Below, in pieces: positions 17,821 through 26,342 of a stretch of DNA of 64,000 nt. The stretch is taken from the NCBI RefSeq assembly GCF_002897295.1, contig NZ_BEXF01000011.1:1-64000 (forward strand), given 5' to 3'. The DNA comes from Brevibacillus reuszeri (GTDB taxonomy: Bacteria; Bacillota; Bacilli; Brevibacillales; Brevibacillaceae). How positions within the stretch are numbered: the stretch's first letter is position 1; each line of letters opens with the position of its first letter. The position numbers were made by a program, and so were the translations under genes. The notes beneath the pieces were generated by a model. The model ran no database searches. It was not told the origin of the DNA and worked only from the letters and a program-made list of their open reading frames with translations.

Positions 17821-18606
17821 TTGGCGATGCTGCTTTTGCTTGAACATATCTTTTTAGGGATTGTCCAAGGCTTGACTGAGTTTTTACCCATTTCCAGTAC
17901 AGGTCATCTGGTTTTGTTTCGCAAGCTATTCGGTCTCCAGGATATCGGCCTGCTCTTTGACACGATGCTTCATTTCGGGACATTGATCGCTGTGGTGATT
18001 GTCTTTTGGCCACAGATTCGCTTTATTTTGATGAACCCTTTTAGCAAGCTGACAAAGCTGCTGCTCGTCGGTACGATCCCCACTGCTGTTATCGGACTTA
18101 CGTTTGAGGATTTCTTCGAAGAAATATCGCAAACCGGAGTAACGATCGGCTGGGAATTCCTCGTGACCGGAGCCATTCTGTGGGGAGTCGAATCCATGCG
18201 TCGCGGACACCGTAAATTTGATGAGATCAGCTATACGGATGCGCTGATCATTGGCACTTTGCAGGGTGCCGCGATACTGCCCGCCATCTCCCGTTCAGGC
18301 TTAACCATAGCCGGAGCGCTGATGCGAGGGATTGAACGTGCCGATGCTGCCCGCTTTTCGTTTTTGCTGTCCTTGCCGGCAATCCTCGGGGCTTGCTTGC
18401 TGCAAACCGTCAAGCTCGTAAAAGCTCCGATCGAAACCTCTCTTTTGGCACCTATGCTGGTCGGAACAATCTGTGCTGGAATTGCTGGCTATGTGGCGAT
18501 TCGCTGGATGATGAAAATTATTAGCTCAGGCTCCATGAAGGGCTTTGCGATCTACGTATGGATACTGGGACTGGTCATTTTAGGCCTGCAATTTTTGGGA
18601 CTGTAA
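17821..18606 (+). CDS. uppP: Undecaprenyl-diphosphatase (UppP/BacA)
   Basis: A 261-aa polytopic membrane enzyme that dephosphorylates undecaprenyl pyrophosphate to recycle the lipid carrier for peptidoglycan; extra copies give bacitracin resistance. The two family signatures are clear: GIVQGLTEFLPISSTGHL at residues 13-30 and the later AAILPAISRSGLTIAGAL segment with the catalytic serine and arginine. A TTG start at 17821 is placed by AGGAG 7 bp upstream. Single gene ending in a strong hairpin shared with the opposing small gene. Confidence 0.95.
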   Translation: MAMLLLLEHIFLGIVQGLTEFLPISSTGHLVLFRKLFGLQDIGLLFDTMLHFGTLIAVVIVFWPQIRFILMNPFSKLTKLLLVGTIPTAVIGLTFEDFFEEISQTGVTIGWEFLVTGAILWGVESMRRGHRKFDEISYTDALIIGTLQGAAILPAISRSGLTIAGALMRGIERADAARFSFLLSLPAILGACLLQTVKLVKAPIETSLLAPMLVGTICAGIAGYVAIRWMMKIISSGSMKGFAIYVWILGLVILGLQFLGL

Positions 18607-18611
18607 AGGGC

Positions 18612-18645
18612 AAAAAAGCCGGCTGCATCTGTGCCGGCTTCTTAT
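18612..18645. terminator. Bidirectional terminator between uppP and a small membrane-protein gene
   Basis: A perfect AAGCCGGC/GCCGGCTT stem with a 9-nt loop (18616-18640). A-rich DNA before the stem gives a T-rich tail on the minus strand; on the plus strand CTTCTTATC follows. Confidence 0.75.
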
Positions 18646-18848
18646 CTGCTCTCTTCCTTGTCAGGATATCGGCTTGCAATTAATTTGCCAACCAGCAAAA
18701 TGATGCCATAAAATGCCGTTGCTAAAAGCGATGTTGCGAGCCACGTAGCCGTTCCCAAAATGAGATAAAGAGCCGCGTGACCAATAAAAATGCCGAGCAG
18801 CCAAACCATGATGTTCATGCGGTTTAAAAATGTCATCAGACTTCGCAA
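18642..18848 (-). CDS. Small membrane protein of unknown function, two TM helices
   Basis: A 68-aa protein with two strong hydrophobic helices (about residues 12-32 and 35-55) and a charged C-terminus RYPDKEESR. The TTG start at 18848 is chosen because GGAGGT lies 9 bp upstream. The same frame stays open further upstream, and another frame has an ATG just before, so the N-terminus is uncertain. No family recognised. Confidence 0.6.
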   Translation of the reverse strand: MRSLMTFLNRMNIMVWLLGIFIGHAALYLILGTATWLATSLLATAFYGIILLVGKLIASRYPDKEESR

Positions 18849-18921
18849 AGTACATTGCACCTCCACCAATCCATCTTTACTACTGTTATAGCCGATGAAA
18901 GGATGTTTTATCCCCAGACTG

Positions 18922-19269
18922 TCAATCCAGCTCCTGGTTGGGCACAATAACCGCAAAGCCAGCACGTTCCAAAATTTCTGCCAACACTGCAAGGGGTGTA
19001 TTTGCTACTTCCCCATACATTTTCTGGGTATGGATATGGATCGCATCAGGAAAGTCCTCCACTAAGCAGGAGCGGAGCTTTTTCCCGCTGTAGTCTTCAT
19101 CTGTAAACAAGTAAATTTCACTCGCCGCTTGCGCTTGCCTGGCGAGCTGCTCCCCTTTTTCGATACTGTAGGAGCCGTACGTACAAACGATCGTAACTGG
19201 CTCTGCAAGAACACGCAAAAGCCGTTCCTTATCCGTCTTCCCCTCGACGATGATGACACACTCATCCAT
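18922..19269 (-). CDS. Small Toprim-domain protein (YusF-like)
   Basis: A 115-aa protein consisting of one Toprim fold: glutamate motif VIIVEGKTDK at residues 5-14 and the acidic motif FTDEDYSGKK near 55. Toprim domains bind metal for phosphotransfer on nucleic acids, as in primases, topoisomerases and RNase M5. Small stand-alone versions like B. subtilis YusF have no established function. GGGGGATGG precedes the ATG. It sits upstream of the small membrane-protein gene on the same strand with a 73-bp gap. Confidence 0.8.
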   Translation of the reverse strand: MDECVIIVEGKTDKERLLRVLAEPVTIVCTYGSYSIEKGEQLARQAQAASEIYLFTDEDYSGKKLRSCLVEDFPDAIHIHTQKMYGEVANTPLAVLAEILERAGFAVIVPNQELD

Positions 19270-19438
19270 GTCGCCATCCCCCTTTTTTCACAATAGCCTC
19301 ACTTCTTATTGTAAGTATACCTGCTAACCGTACCCTCAAAACAACTATCGGGAAAAAGTGCCTGAGTACATTGTCTGCCCGTTTGGCATCGTAAGGTTGT
19401 GGCAGAAGTCATTTCAGAGAAAAAGGGGTGCTTATTGT

Positions 19439-19600
19439 ATGGCAAAATGGAAAAGCGCAAAAAACTTGAATCAAAAGGGATTGGCTGTTGCCGGATTGAC
19501 CAGCAGCACCGTTGCCGATGACACCCATACGGAAGAAAACCAAGGCTCATCCAAGCAACACGCCAATCAAAATACCAATGACAATCAGATCGAGCAATAG
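19439..19600 (+). CDS. Small hydrophilic protein of unknown function
   Basis: A 53-aa product with a basic N-terminus (MAKWKSAKNLNQKG) and a Ser/Thr/Asn/Gln/Glu-rich, probably disordered tail. AGGGGTG lies 9 bp upstream of the ATG, and a strong terminator begins 12 bp after the stop, which argues that it is a real gene. No family recognised. Its composition recalls small spore-associated proteins, but that is only a guess. Confidence 0.55.
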   Translation: MAKWKSAKNLNQKGLAVAGLTSSTVADDTHTEENQGSSKQHANQNTNDNQIEQ

Positions 19601-19612
19601 AAGCTACAAGAA

Positions 19613-19636
19613 AAGCCGAGAGATCGGCTTTTTTTA
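19613..19636 (+). terminator. Rho-independent terminator after the 53-aa gene
   Basis: AAGCCGA-GAGA-TCGGCTT followed by TTTTTT. Confidence 0.85.
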
Positions 19637-19745
19637 CTATCACTTACTTCTTCTTTACTTTCTTTCTGTGCCTTGCTACGCTAGGTAAAAAAAACTCTAT
19701 CGGAACATACTCAACATCAATCGTTACAGGACGGAGAGATTTCTT

Positions 19746-21002
19746 GTGGAAGCATCCACATCTTTATGGAAAAACGCATCGTACCTAAAGCTTTGGCTAG
19801 CTCAGCTGACTGCCAACATCGGGGATCAATGCTACAGCTTTGCCTTGCTCTGGTACTTGCTGCAAGCTACCAAATCAGGAACTGCCTTGAGCCTACTCGC
19901 TATTCCAGAAATGGTCGCCGGCCTGCTGTTTTATTTGATCGGCGGTGTTCTGGCAGACCGGTACAACCCAAAGCTATTGATGGTAGGGGCAGACCTCGCA
20001 CGGATCGTGGTAGTCATTGCAGTTGGTATCATGGCGCTATTTGGAATTGAACAATTTTCCTTCTTTTTGGCCGCACAGTTTTTGCTGGGGTTATTCTCAA
20101 GCCTGTTTCAGCCTGCTAGGACAGTTGCGCTAAAAGCTATCGTCCCGCTAGAGCAGCTCGGCAAAGCCAACGCGCTATCAGACACAACCTTTCGAACTGT
20201 GCGAATTTTGGCACCTATGACGATCGGTTTGCTCGCTGCTTCTGTGCCGCTATCTACCCTGTTTTTTGTCAATGCAGCAAGCTATCTTGTATCGGTCTTT
20301 TTTCTTTATGCCATTCGCAGCTCTCTACATAATCGTTCCGAAACGGCTCCAAGTAAAATGACGCCGAAGCAATATGTGAACGACATTGCCCTTGGACTTG
20401 GCGAAATAAAACGAAACAAGCTCCTTTTTCTGGTTTTGTTATTCAGCAATCTGGGCTTCATCGTCTGGGTCATTTGCTACAACGTGGGCTTCCCCTTCCT
20501 CGCTGAGCGAATCGAGCAAGGGAACGGGAGTACACTAGCGATCCTGATCGGATTTTACGGCATCGGGAATTTGCTCGGCAGTCTCTACATGGCGCGCGCC
20601 TACTATACCAGGCACTTATTCCTCATTTTGATCGGGTGGTCGTTTCAAGCAGTCGGATTTTTGCTCCTGACCATTGGCAGTACTAGCCACTGGATCGCTT
20701 TTCTCGCAGCGGCGATTGCCGGTGTTGGCGGGCCTTTCTCCGGCATCCCTACCGTTACCGCTATCCAGTTGAAAGCAACGAATGAAAATACAGGCAAGGT
20801 TTTCGCAATCAACATGCTGCTGTTCACGTTTTTCGGAATGCTCTCTAGCATCCTCGGAGCAATCTGGCTCGGCAAATTACCTGTAGAGCAGCTGTTCCTC
20901 ATAAGCGGGCTGTTCCTCACTTTGATTTGCTTTATTGGATTCACATTGGAGCGGCGCACACGCAGCCAGTCAGAACAAGAACACCAATCTCATTCTGCTT
21001 AA
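19746..21002 (+). CDS. MFS transporter (exporter type)
   Basis: A 418-aa protein with 12 hydrophobic segments, the MFS motif GGVLADRYNPKLLM after TM2, and the N-terminal pattern LKLWLAQLTANIGDQCYSFAL of the MFS_3 (EntS/MefA-like) branch. This suggests drug or metabolite export. It uses a GTG start at 19746 with CGGAGAG upstream. A single gene whose stop codon lies inside the loop of its own terminator. Substrate unknown; a second protein of the same broad group is encoded at 4417-5658. Confidence 0.87.
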   Translation: MEASTSLWKNASYLKLWLAQLTANIGDQCYSFALLWYLLQATKSGTALSLLAIPEMVAGLLFYLIGGVLADRYNPKLLMVGADLARIVVVIAVGIMALFGIEQFSFFLAAQFLLGLFSSLFQPARTVALKAIVPLEQLGKANALSDTTFRTVRILAPMTIGLLAASVPLSTLFFVNAASYLVSVFFLYAIRSSLHNRSETAPSKMTPKQYVNDIALGLGEIKRNKLLFLVLLFSNLGFIVWVICYNVGFPFLAERIEQGNGSTLAILIGFYGIGNLLGSLYMARAYYTRHLFLILIGWSFQAVGFLLLTIGSTSHWIAFLAAAIAGVGGPFSGIPTVTAIQLKATNENTGKVFAINMLLFTFFGMLSSILGAIWLGKLPVEQLFLISGLFLTLICFIGFTLERRTRSQSEQEHQSHSA

Positions 21003-21025
21003 GCAGCAGAGATTGGTGTTTTTTC
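20981..21025 (+). terminator. Terminator overlapping the MFS stop codon
   Basis: An 11-bp perfect stem, ACACCAATCTC (20981-20991) with GAGATTGGTGT (21009-21019), followed by TTTTTTC. The TAA stop is in the loop. Confidence 0.9.
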
Positions 21026-21041
21026 TTTTGTGAAAAAAGAA

Positions 21042-21106
21042 TTGCAATTCATAATTTGACGTCATATAATCTGACATAAATAAAAATGATGTTAGTTTAT
21101 CTGACA
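21042..21106 (+). promoter_or_regulatory. amt promoter with two GlnR/TnrA-type boxes
   Basis: TTGCAA (21042-21047), a 17-bp spacer and a perfect TATAAT (21065-21070) form a sigma-A promoter. Two 17-bp sites match TGTNA-N7-TNACA: CGTCATATAATCTGACA (21060-21076, one mismatch, covering the -10) and TGTTAGTTTATCTGACA (21090-21106, perfect). Their centres are 30 bp apart. A box over the -10 and one just downstream suit repression by GlnR when nitrogen is plentiful. Confidence 0.78.
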
Positions 21107-21126
21107 TTTAAAAAGGAGTGGATGGA

Positions 21127-22461
21127 ATGGAACCGACTGTTGCGCAACTCTCTGCCGCCATTGATGCCACATGGGTCATGGTATCTGCAATTCTGGTTAT
21201 CCTCATGCAGGTTGGCTTTGCCCTCTTGGAGGCAGGCTCAACTCGCATGAAAAACGCCGGTCACGTCGCAGGGAAGACGATTCTAACGTTTGGAATATGC
21301 TCGATCGCATTTTGGGCTCTGGGCTTTGGGCTTACATTCGGGGATGGCAACTCGTTTATTGGACTCTCCGGCTTCTTCTTTGACGGAACACAAACAGACT
21401 CTTTCTCCGCATTTTCTGCGTCTTCCATTCCGATCTCAATCCTCTTTTTATTTCAGCTCGCCTTTGCTGCTGTCTCTCTCGCCATCGCTTGGGGCGGCTT
21501 CGCCGAGCGTGCCAAGCTGTCAATTTACTTTCTTTTCAGCGTCTTGTTTACCATCCTTATCTATCCCGTCGTCGGTCATTGGGTATGGGGTGGCGGCTGG
21601 TTAGCTCAGCTCGGTATGCAGGATTTCGCCGGCTCGACTGTTGTTCACCTGCAAGGGGCAATCGTTGCACTGGTCGCAACGATATTGTTGAAGCCACGGA
21701 TCGGCAAATACAATCGGGACGGCAGCTCCAATTCTATACCCGGCCACAATCAGGTCTACTCGGTCTTGGGAGTACTCTTTCTGTGGATCGGCTGGTTTGG
21801 CTTTAACGCTGGCTCAACCCTCGGCAGCACTTCCGGATTCTTCGGCTACGTCGCCGTTACGACAAATCTGGCAACGGCAGCGGGCGCTGTTGCAGCACTC
21901 GCCATCTCCTGGATCGTAATGGGCAAAGCAGACATTCCAAGCATGTTAAATGGAGTACTAGCGGCTTTGGTAGCCATTACTGCATCCTGCGCCTTCGTCG
22001 ATCCATGGGCTGCTGTCTTGATCGGAGGAGTGTCAGGTATTCTAACATTTTATACTTCCATCTGGTTTGATCGCATGGGCATAGATGATCCGGTCTTTGC
22101 TTTTTCCGTTCACGGTGTAGCTGGTATCTGGGGAACGCTTTCGACTGGACTCTTCGCTACACCGGAGCTGGCTGAAAAAGTAGGGGTTGGTGGTGCAGGG
22201 TTATTTTACGGGGGCGGCTTTCACCAATTAGGCATACAGGCCCTCGGTTTGGTCGGGTCTATGGCGTATGTCTTCGTTGTCGCTTTTCTTATTTTAGGCA
22301 TTTTGAAAGCAACAATTGGTCTACGAGTTACTGAGGAAGAAGAGGTGGTTGGTCTTGATCTTAGCGAGCACGGGGGATACGGCTATCCCGAACTACTCCA
22401 GCCTGAACGCATACAGCCCCATACAGCGGTCAGAAGCAATGCCTCTCACACTCTCTCCTGA
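21127..22461 (+). CDS. amt: Ammonium transporter (Amt family)
   Basis: A 444-aa channel with about 11 membrane helices that conducts ammonium. Family landmarks include LLEAGSTRMKN, the segment with HWVWGGGWLAQLG, GFNAGS and SVHGVAGIWGTL. The ATG at 21127 follows AAGGAG by 8 bp; a GTG at 21118 overlaps that site and is rejected. The usual partner gene, a PII protein (glnK), is absent. Instead a DUF294 nucleotidyltransferase gene overlaps the 3' end by 23 bp and an exonuclease gene follows. Expression is probably nitrogen-controlled through the two GlnR/TnrA boxes. Confidence 0.95.
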   Translation: MEPTVAQLSAAIDATWVMVSAILVILMQVGFALLEAGSTRMKNAGHVAGKTILTFGICSIAFWALGFGLTFGDGNSFIGLSGFFFDGTQTDSFSAFSASSIPISILFLFQLAFAAVSLAIAWGGFAERAKLSIYFLFSVLFTILIYPVVGHWVWGGGWLAQLGMQDFAGSTVVHLQGAIVALVATILLKPRIGKYNRDGSSNSIPGHNQVYSVLGVLFLWIGWFGFNAGSTLGSTSGFFGYVAVTTNLATAAGAVAALAISWIVMGKADIPSMLNGVLAALVAITASCAFVDPWAAVLIGGVSGILTFYTSIWFDRMGIDDPVFAFSVHGVAGIWGTLSTGLFATPELAEKVGVGGAGLFYGGGFHQLGIQALGLVGSMAYVFVVAFLILGILKATIGLRVTEEEEVVGLDLSEHGGYGYPELLQPERIQPHTAVRSNASHTLS

Positions 22462-23524
22462 GCAAATTGAGAGGATTCAAAACGCGAAGTCGTTTCTCGA
22501 GCTGGCAAGCATACGGGAGCAATTGCTGGACCCGTCTCCCCTGCAGCTGATTACCCGCTCTAAAGAACTGGCTCCGTTTTCAATCGTCGTCAACCTGATC
22601 CATGACTGCATCACTAGACAAGGCGTCATGCTCGCTGTCAGTGAGCTCGTAAAAAGGGGCGCTGGTACTCCGCCCGTCCCTTTTGCCTTTTTGCAGTTCG
22701 GCAGTGGGGGCAGGTCCGAGCAAGCAATCATTAGCGATCAGGATAACGGTTTGATTTATTCGATTCCACCGCATTTGGACGCTTCAGAAATTGAAAAAGT
22801 GCATGCTTATTTTCATCTGCTTGGAGCAATGATCGTCACTGGCTTGGAGGAAGTCGGTTATCCGCCCTGCCAAGGAAATGTCACCTGCGTCTCGGCAAAA
22901 TGGCGCGGCAGTGTAGAGCATTGGCTGGATCAGCTGGACCGCTGGGCTTCCCACCCGACATGGGAGCAAGCACGCTATTTGCTGCTCACCTGTGACGTCC
23001 GTGTTCTCTGGGGGGAATCAGCCGTTTTTGCTCCGGTATTCGTGCGACTGCGCCAATTACTATCCAACAATCCTTTCCTGCTGAGTCGCTTGGTCAGCAA
23101 TACACTGCACTACCAGGTACCACTCGGCTTGTTTGGACGAATATTGCCAGAGGTGAAGGGACGCTTCCGTGGTGCTGTCAATGTGAAATACGGCATCTAC
23201 CTCCCGATCATCAACTGCGTCAGGCACTTTGCCCTCGCAAACGGTATTTTTGCCAGTACGACCTTGGAACGGCTCGCCTCCCTGCGAGAGCGAGGCATTT
23301 GGAGCAGAGATTTTTGTGACGAGGTAGAGGACTTATTTCGCCAGCTGCTCGGTTTGCGGCTGATTCCTCCCCTTCACTGGGAAGACAGCCAATACATGAG
23401 CAACAGCTACATAAAGCTCGGGGAACTGTCTGCTGAAACAAGTGTGATGGCAAAATCTGCGATGAAGCTAGCTATTCGTCTGCAGCGAATGACAGCTAAG
23501 CTCCCGTCCGTCTTTCAAGGTTAG
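22439..23524 (+). CDS. DUF294 nucleotidyltransferase-like protein (GlnD-related)
   Basis: A 361-aa protein of the DUF294/CBS-nucleotidyltransferase group. The polymerase-beta-type motif GSGGRSEQ (88-95) and acidic residues D100 and D102 (SDQDNGL) are intact, so it is probably catalytically active. A DUF294_C helical domain follows. There are no CBS or cyclic-nucleotide domains, which many relatives carry. GlnD, a distant relative, uridylylates PII; fusion by operon to amt suggests a nitrogen-signalling role, but the substrate is unknown. The start at 22439 has a weak ribosome site, so coupling to amt is likely. Confidence 0.82.
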   Translation: MPLTLSPEQIERIQNAKSFLELASIREQLLDPSPLQLITRSKELAPFSIVVNLIHDCITRQGVMLAVSELVKRGAGTPPVPFAFLQFGSGGRSEQAIISDQDNGLIYSIPPHLDASEIEKVHAYFHLLGAMIVTGLEEVGYPPCQGNVTCVSAKWRGSVEHWLDQLDRWASHPTWEQARYLLLTCDVRVLWGESAVFAPVFVRLRQLLSNNPFLLSRLVSNTLHYQVPLGLFGRILPEVKGRFRGAVNVKYGIYLPIINCVRHFALANGIFASTTLERLASLRERGIWSRDFCDEVEDLFRQLLGLRLIPPLHWEDSQYMSNSYIKLGELSAETSVMAKSAMKLAIRLQRMTAKLPSVFQG

Positions 23525-23535
23525 GGGGCATATCT

Positions 23536-24270
23536 ATGGCACAATGGGAGCTTTTGCGGCGTATTTGGCACCTAACCCGCGAATCGGCAAGTGGCGCAAA
23601 AATATGGGAAACAGGGCATATTGAGGGAGATAAGCACCATCTCGCTTATTTGCGTTCATTGAGCAAGGAACGCAGGCAAGCAGATTCCAGCGCAAATATT
23701 CCGCTTGCGGGGATGGAGGTCGTCGTGGTCGATCTGGAGACAACCGGATTTTATCCCGATCATGGTGACGAGATCATTTCGATTGGTGCAGTAGCGATGA
23801 AGGGAGATCGATTGCTGCTCGGGGATTCCTTTTACACCCTGGTAAAGCCCGAGCGTTCGATCCCTCCCCATATTCGCTCCTTGACTGGAATCACAGATGA
23901 AATGGTTCGAGACGCTCCTGAGCTGGTACAGGTCTTATCACGATTTTTTCGCTTTGTCGGAGACCGTCCGTTGGTGGCGCATCATTCTCGCCACGAAAGG
24001 GAATTTTTGCGTGCCGGACTGTGGAAGACCAGTAGACGCCCGCTTACGCACCGTATGCTCGACACGATGCTGTTCATCCGGTTGCTCAGCAGCCCTGTCG
24101 GCAACGGCTCGCTAGATGTACTTTGCGCCATGCATGACATACCGATTTCGCGCCGCCATCATGCCTATTGCGATGCAGTGGCTGCCGGAGCTTTATGGGG
24201 AAAGTATTTGACCAAAGCGCAAGCAGTGGGATATACAAATCTAAGACAGATTTACGAAGCTCTTCGTTAA
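23536..24270 (+). CDS. DEDDh 3'-5' exonuclease (DnaQ/PolC-epsilon-like)
   Basis: A 244-aa protein with an RNase-T/DnaQ fold from about residue 60. Exo I is VVDLETTGFYP (D66, E68), the middle motif holds the second aspartate, and the C-terminal HAYCDA gives the DEDDh histidine and aspartate. An N-terminal helical extension of about 58 residues is unusual. AGGGGG precedes the ATG, 11 bp after the DUF294 stop. Genes of this pair often co-occur in proteobacteria and Bacilli, but why an exonuclease is encoded with Amt is unknown. Confidence 0.85.
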   Translation: MAQWELLRRIWHLTRESASGAKIWETGHIEGDKHHLAYLRSLSKERRQADSSANIPLAGMEVVVVDLETTGFYPDHGDEIISIGAVAMKGDRLLLGDSFYTLVKPERSIPPHIRSLTGITDEMVRDAPELVQVLSRFFRFVGDRPLVAHHSRHEREFLRAGLWKTSRRPLTHRMLDTMLFIRLLSSPVGNGSLDVLCAMHDIPISRRHHAYCDAVAAGALWGKYLTKAQAVGYTNLRQIYEALR

Positions 24271-24318
24271 AGCTGTTCATTGCTAGTGTTCACTCTTATT
24301 AAAAGGAGTTCCTCACCA

Positions 24319-24816
24319 ATGATACGTATTCGTGATGCCGTTATTGATGATTTGCCAGCCATGCTGGACATATACAACTATGCGATTCGGAATCTGGTCG
24401 CTACTTTTGATTTGGAAGAACAAAGCCTGGAGCAGCGCGAAGTGTGGTTTTACAAGCACGGTGAAAACTACCCGCTGCTCGTCGCTGAATCCGAAGGAGC
24501 CATTATTGGCTACTGCTGCCTGTCCTCTTTTCGGGAGAAGCCCGCTTATGCCAAAACGACCGAGCTATCTATTTATGTGTCTAATGAGGCCCATGGAAAA
24601 GGGGTTGGCACGGCACTGATGGCTGTCATCCTCCAACGCGCCGCTCAGCTCGGTTTCCATACAGTCATTAGCGGAATCGTAGGTGGTAATGAAGCAAGCA
24701 TCGCTCTGCATAAAAAATTCGGCTTTGGATTTATCGGGCAGTTTCGCGAGGTTGGCTTCAAATTCGGGGATTGGCAGGATGTGCATTTTTATCAACTGCT
24801 GTTAGAAAAAAAGTAA
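24319..24816 (+). CDS. GNAT acetyltransferase, phosphinothricin-acetyltransferase-like
   Basis: A 165-aa GNAT protein of the Pat/YwnH group (IRDAVIDDLPAMLDIYN start, acetyl-CoA loop motif EAHGKGVGTALM, and ISGIVGGNEASIALHKKFGF). Members N-acetylate phosphinothricin, methionine sulfoximine or related amines, and some only detoxify metabolites. AAAAGGAG lies 11 bp upstream of the ATG. The gap of 48 bp to the exonuclease gene allows read-through from the amt operon. A bidirectional terminator follows. Confidence 0.88.
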   Translation: MIRIRDAVIDDLPAMLDIYNYAIRNLVATFDLEEQSLEQREVWFYKHGENYPLLVAESEGAIIGYCCLSSFREKPAYAKTTELSIYVSNEAHGKGVGTALMAVILQRAAQLGFHTVISGIVGGNEASIALHKKFGFGFIGQFREVGFKFGDWQDVHFYQLLLEKK

Positions 24817-24848
24817 AAAACTCCATTTTCACGAATGGAGTTTTTTTA
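24817..24848. terminator. Bidirectional terminator
   Basis: AAAACTCCAT (24817-24826) pairs with ATGGAGTTTT (24835-24844), with T tracts on both strands. It serves the GNAT gene and the converging ybaK-like gene. Confidence 0.88.
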
Positions 24849-24859
24849 CTGTAGCATCC

Positions 24860-25336
24860 CTACTCCGCAGAAGCAGCGTCGACCTCCTCTGCCCCAGTCA
24901 TTTGTAGCAATGCCTCGTATGTAACAGGCAAAAGCGATTCGGCAATACCCGCTGCCGTATACACATGAGAAAAACGCTGCAAGGAACGATCCACAAAAAT
25001 CGGAACGTCTATTTCGAGAGCAAACGGACACACTGCTCCTACCTGATAGCCTGTCACCTCTAGAACCTCTTCCGGAGACGCCATTTTCGTTTTTCCTGAG
25101 CCCAGCGCCGCTTTGACACGTTTGGAATGAATGCGTACATCTCCCGCTGCGACAAACATCACGTATTTATCACCGGCACGAAACAAGATTGATTTGGCGA
25201 TCTGGCCGATCTCTACACCAAGCGCCTGAGCAGCGGCTTCTGATGTGGGCAATGGCTCTTGAAAAAGGATCGGTTCCAGCTCCGGCTGATATTGTTGAAC
25301 AAAATGACGAACTTTTTCCAATGGACTGCTACTCAC
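24860..25336 (-). CDS. YbaK/EbsC-family protein (aminoacyl-tRNA deacylase type)
   Basis: A 158-aa single-domain protein of the YbaK/ProX editing family, which hydrolyses mischarged tRNA such as Cys-tRNA(Pro). Family landmarks are IAKSILFR with the conserved lysine, VMFVAAGDVRI, and GYQVGAVCPFAL. This subgroup is often annotated as YbaK/EbsC, and its tRNA substrate is not established. The GTG start at 25336 has AGGAGGA 8 bp upstream; the open frame continues 34 codons further without a ribosome site. Distally it follows the NAD kinase gene on the same strand. Confidence 0.87.
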   Translation of the reverse strand: MSSSPLEKVRHFVQQYQPELEPILFQEPLPTSEAAAQALGVEIGQIAKSILFRAGDKYVMFVAAGDVRIHSKRVKAALGSGKTKMASPEEVLEVTGYQVGAVCPFALEIDVPIFVDRSLQRFSHVYTAAGIAESLLPVTYEALLQMTGAEEVDAASAE

Positions 25337-25438
25337 TCTTTTTTCCTCCTGACTCTCCCTCATTTTCGAACAACAAAAAGCAGGCATGGCTCCAATGGCT
25401 TCGGAACCATCCTGCTCTTTTTCCGGCCAAAAAGACAC

Positions 25439-26239
25439 TTACCCTTTGATAAACGACTTGCGTACTCTGCTCCAAAATGTCAGTCGCTTGTAACGGGCAA
25501 ATTTTATCTTGTCCTGACCCACTCGGCATGTAATGGAGCGTACGTCTTTCCATACAGCTTGCTCTCGATCCAACCCAATCATGATCTCAGGGTTCATCAC
25601 GATCAGTTCAACCTCATGATGCTTCGGCAAGACGAGGGAGCTGTTGACTGTACGATATGCTTGATTGTTGATCGAAGCGATCTCGGATAGCTGGATAGCC
25701 TCGATAGACGGATGTACGATCGCACCATCCACTGCTTTGTTATAAGCCGTACTGCCAGACGGAGAGGACACAATCAGGCCGTCACCACGAAACGTCTCGA
25801 GCTCATCACCATTAATGTAGACGCATGTCACCAGCGTCGATAAGGATGCATTGCGCAGCACCAGCTCATTCAAAGCCCATTTATCGTATTGTTGACCATC
25901 TCTTGTCACGATCCGGCATTCGACAGTAGGATATTCGGCAATCGCTGGTTCTTCCTGCTCCAGTAATTGCGCCACGAATTCATCCAGCTCTTCGGGTCTC
26001 CAGTCTGCATAGAATCCGAGATGCCCCGTGTGAATGCCCACGTAAGCCGGCTCGGCTCCATATTGATGGACCGCTTCCAACAATGTCCCGTCTCCACCGA
26101 TGGAAATTACCATATCGGGACGTTCGTCAGGGCCAGACACGAATCTGTGCGGACTGTCTGCAGCCCTTACCTTTTCTTTCAATTCATTTTCTACTTCTCG
26201 CGTATAATCATCATTTCGCAGTACAGTCGCAATCTTCAT
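25439..26239 (-). CDS. nadK: NAD kinase
   Basis: A 266-aa enzyme that phosphorylates NAD to NADP, the only biosynthetic route to NADP. The GGDGT motif is at residues 48-52, and a conserved NELVLRNAS segment and the glycine-rich DGLIVSSPSGSTAYNKAVDG region (nucleotide and metal binding) are present. Length matches the short Bacillus enzymes (YjbN/YtdI). GTGAGGG lies upstream of the ATG at 26239. About 100 bp separate it from the ybaK-like gene. Confidence 0.95.
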   Translation of the reverse strand: MKIATVLRNDDYTREVENELKEKVRAADSPHRFVSGPDERPDMVISIGGDGTLLEAVHQYGAEPAYVGIHTGHLGFYADWRPEELDEFVAQLLEQEEPAIAEYPTVECRIVTRDGQQYDKWALNELVLRNASLSTLVTCVYINGDELETFRGDGLIVSSPSGSTAYNKAVDGAIVHPSIEAIQLSEIASINNQAYRTVNSSLVLPKHHEVELIVMNPEIMIGLDREQAVWKDVRSITCRVGQDKIKFARYKRLTFWSRVRKSFIKG

Positions 26240-26342
26240 GCTGGTCTGCCCTCACTTTTATCCTTCCAAGCGCTAAAGTAAGCTCTTTTCGTTTTTTTCA
26301 CTATACCATAGGAAAAAGGGCAATGCATAAATTCCCCTCTCC

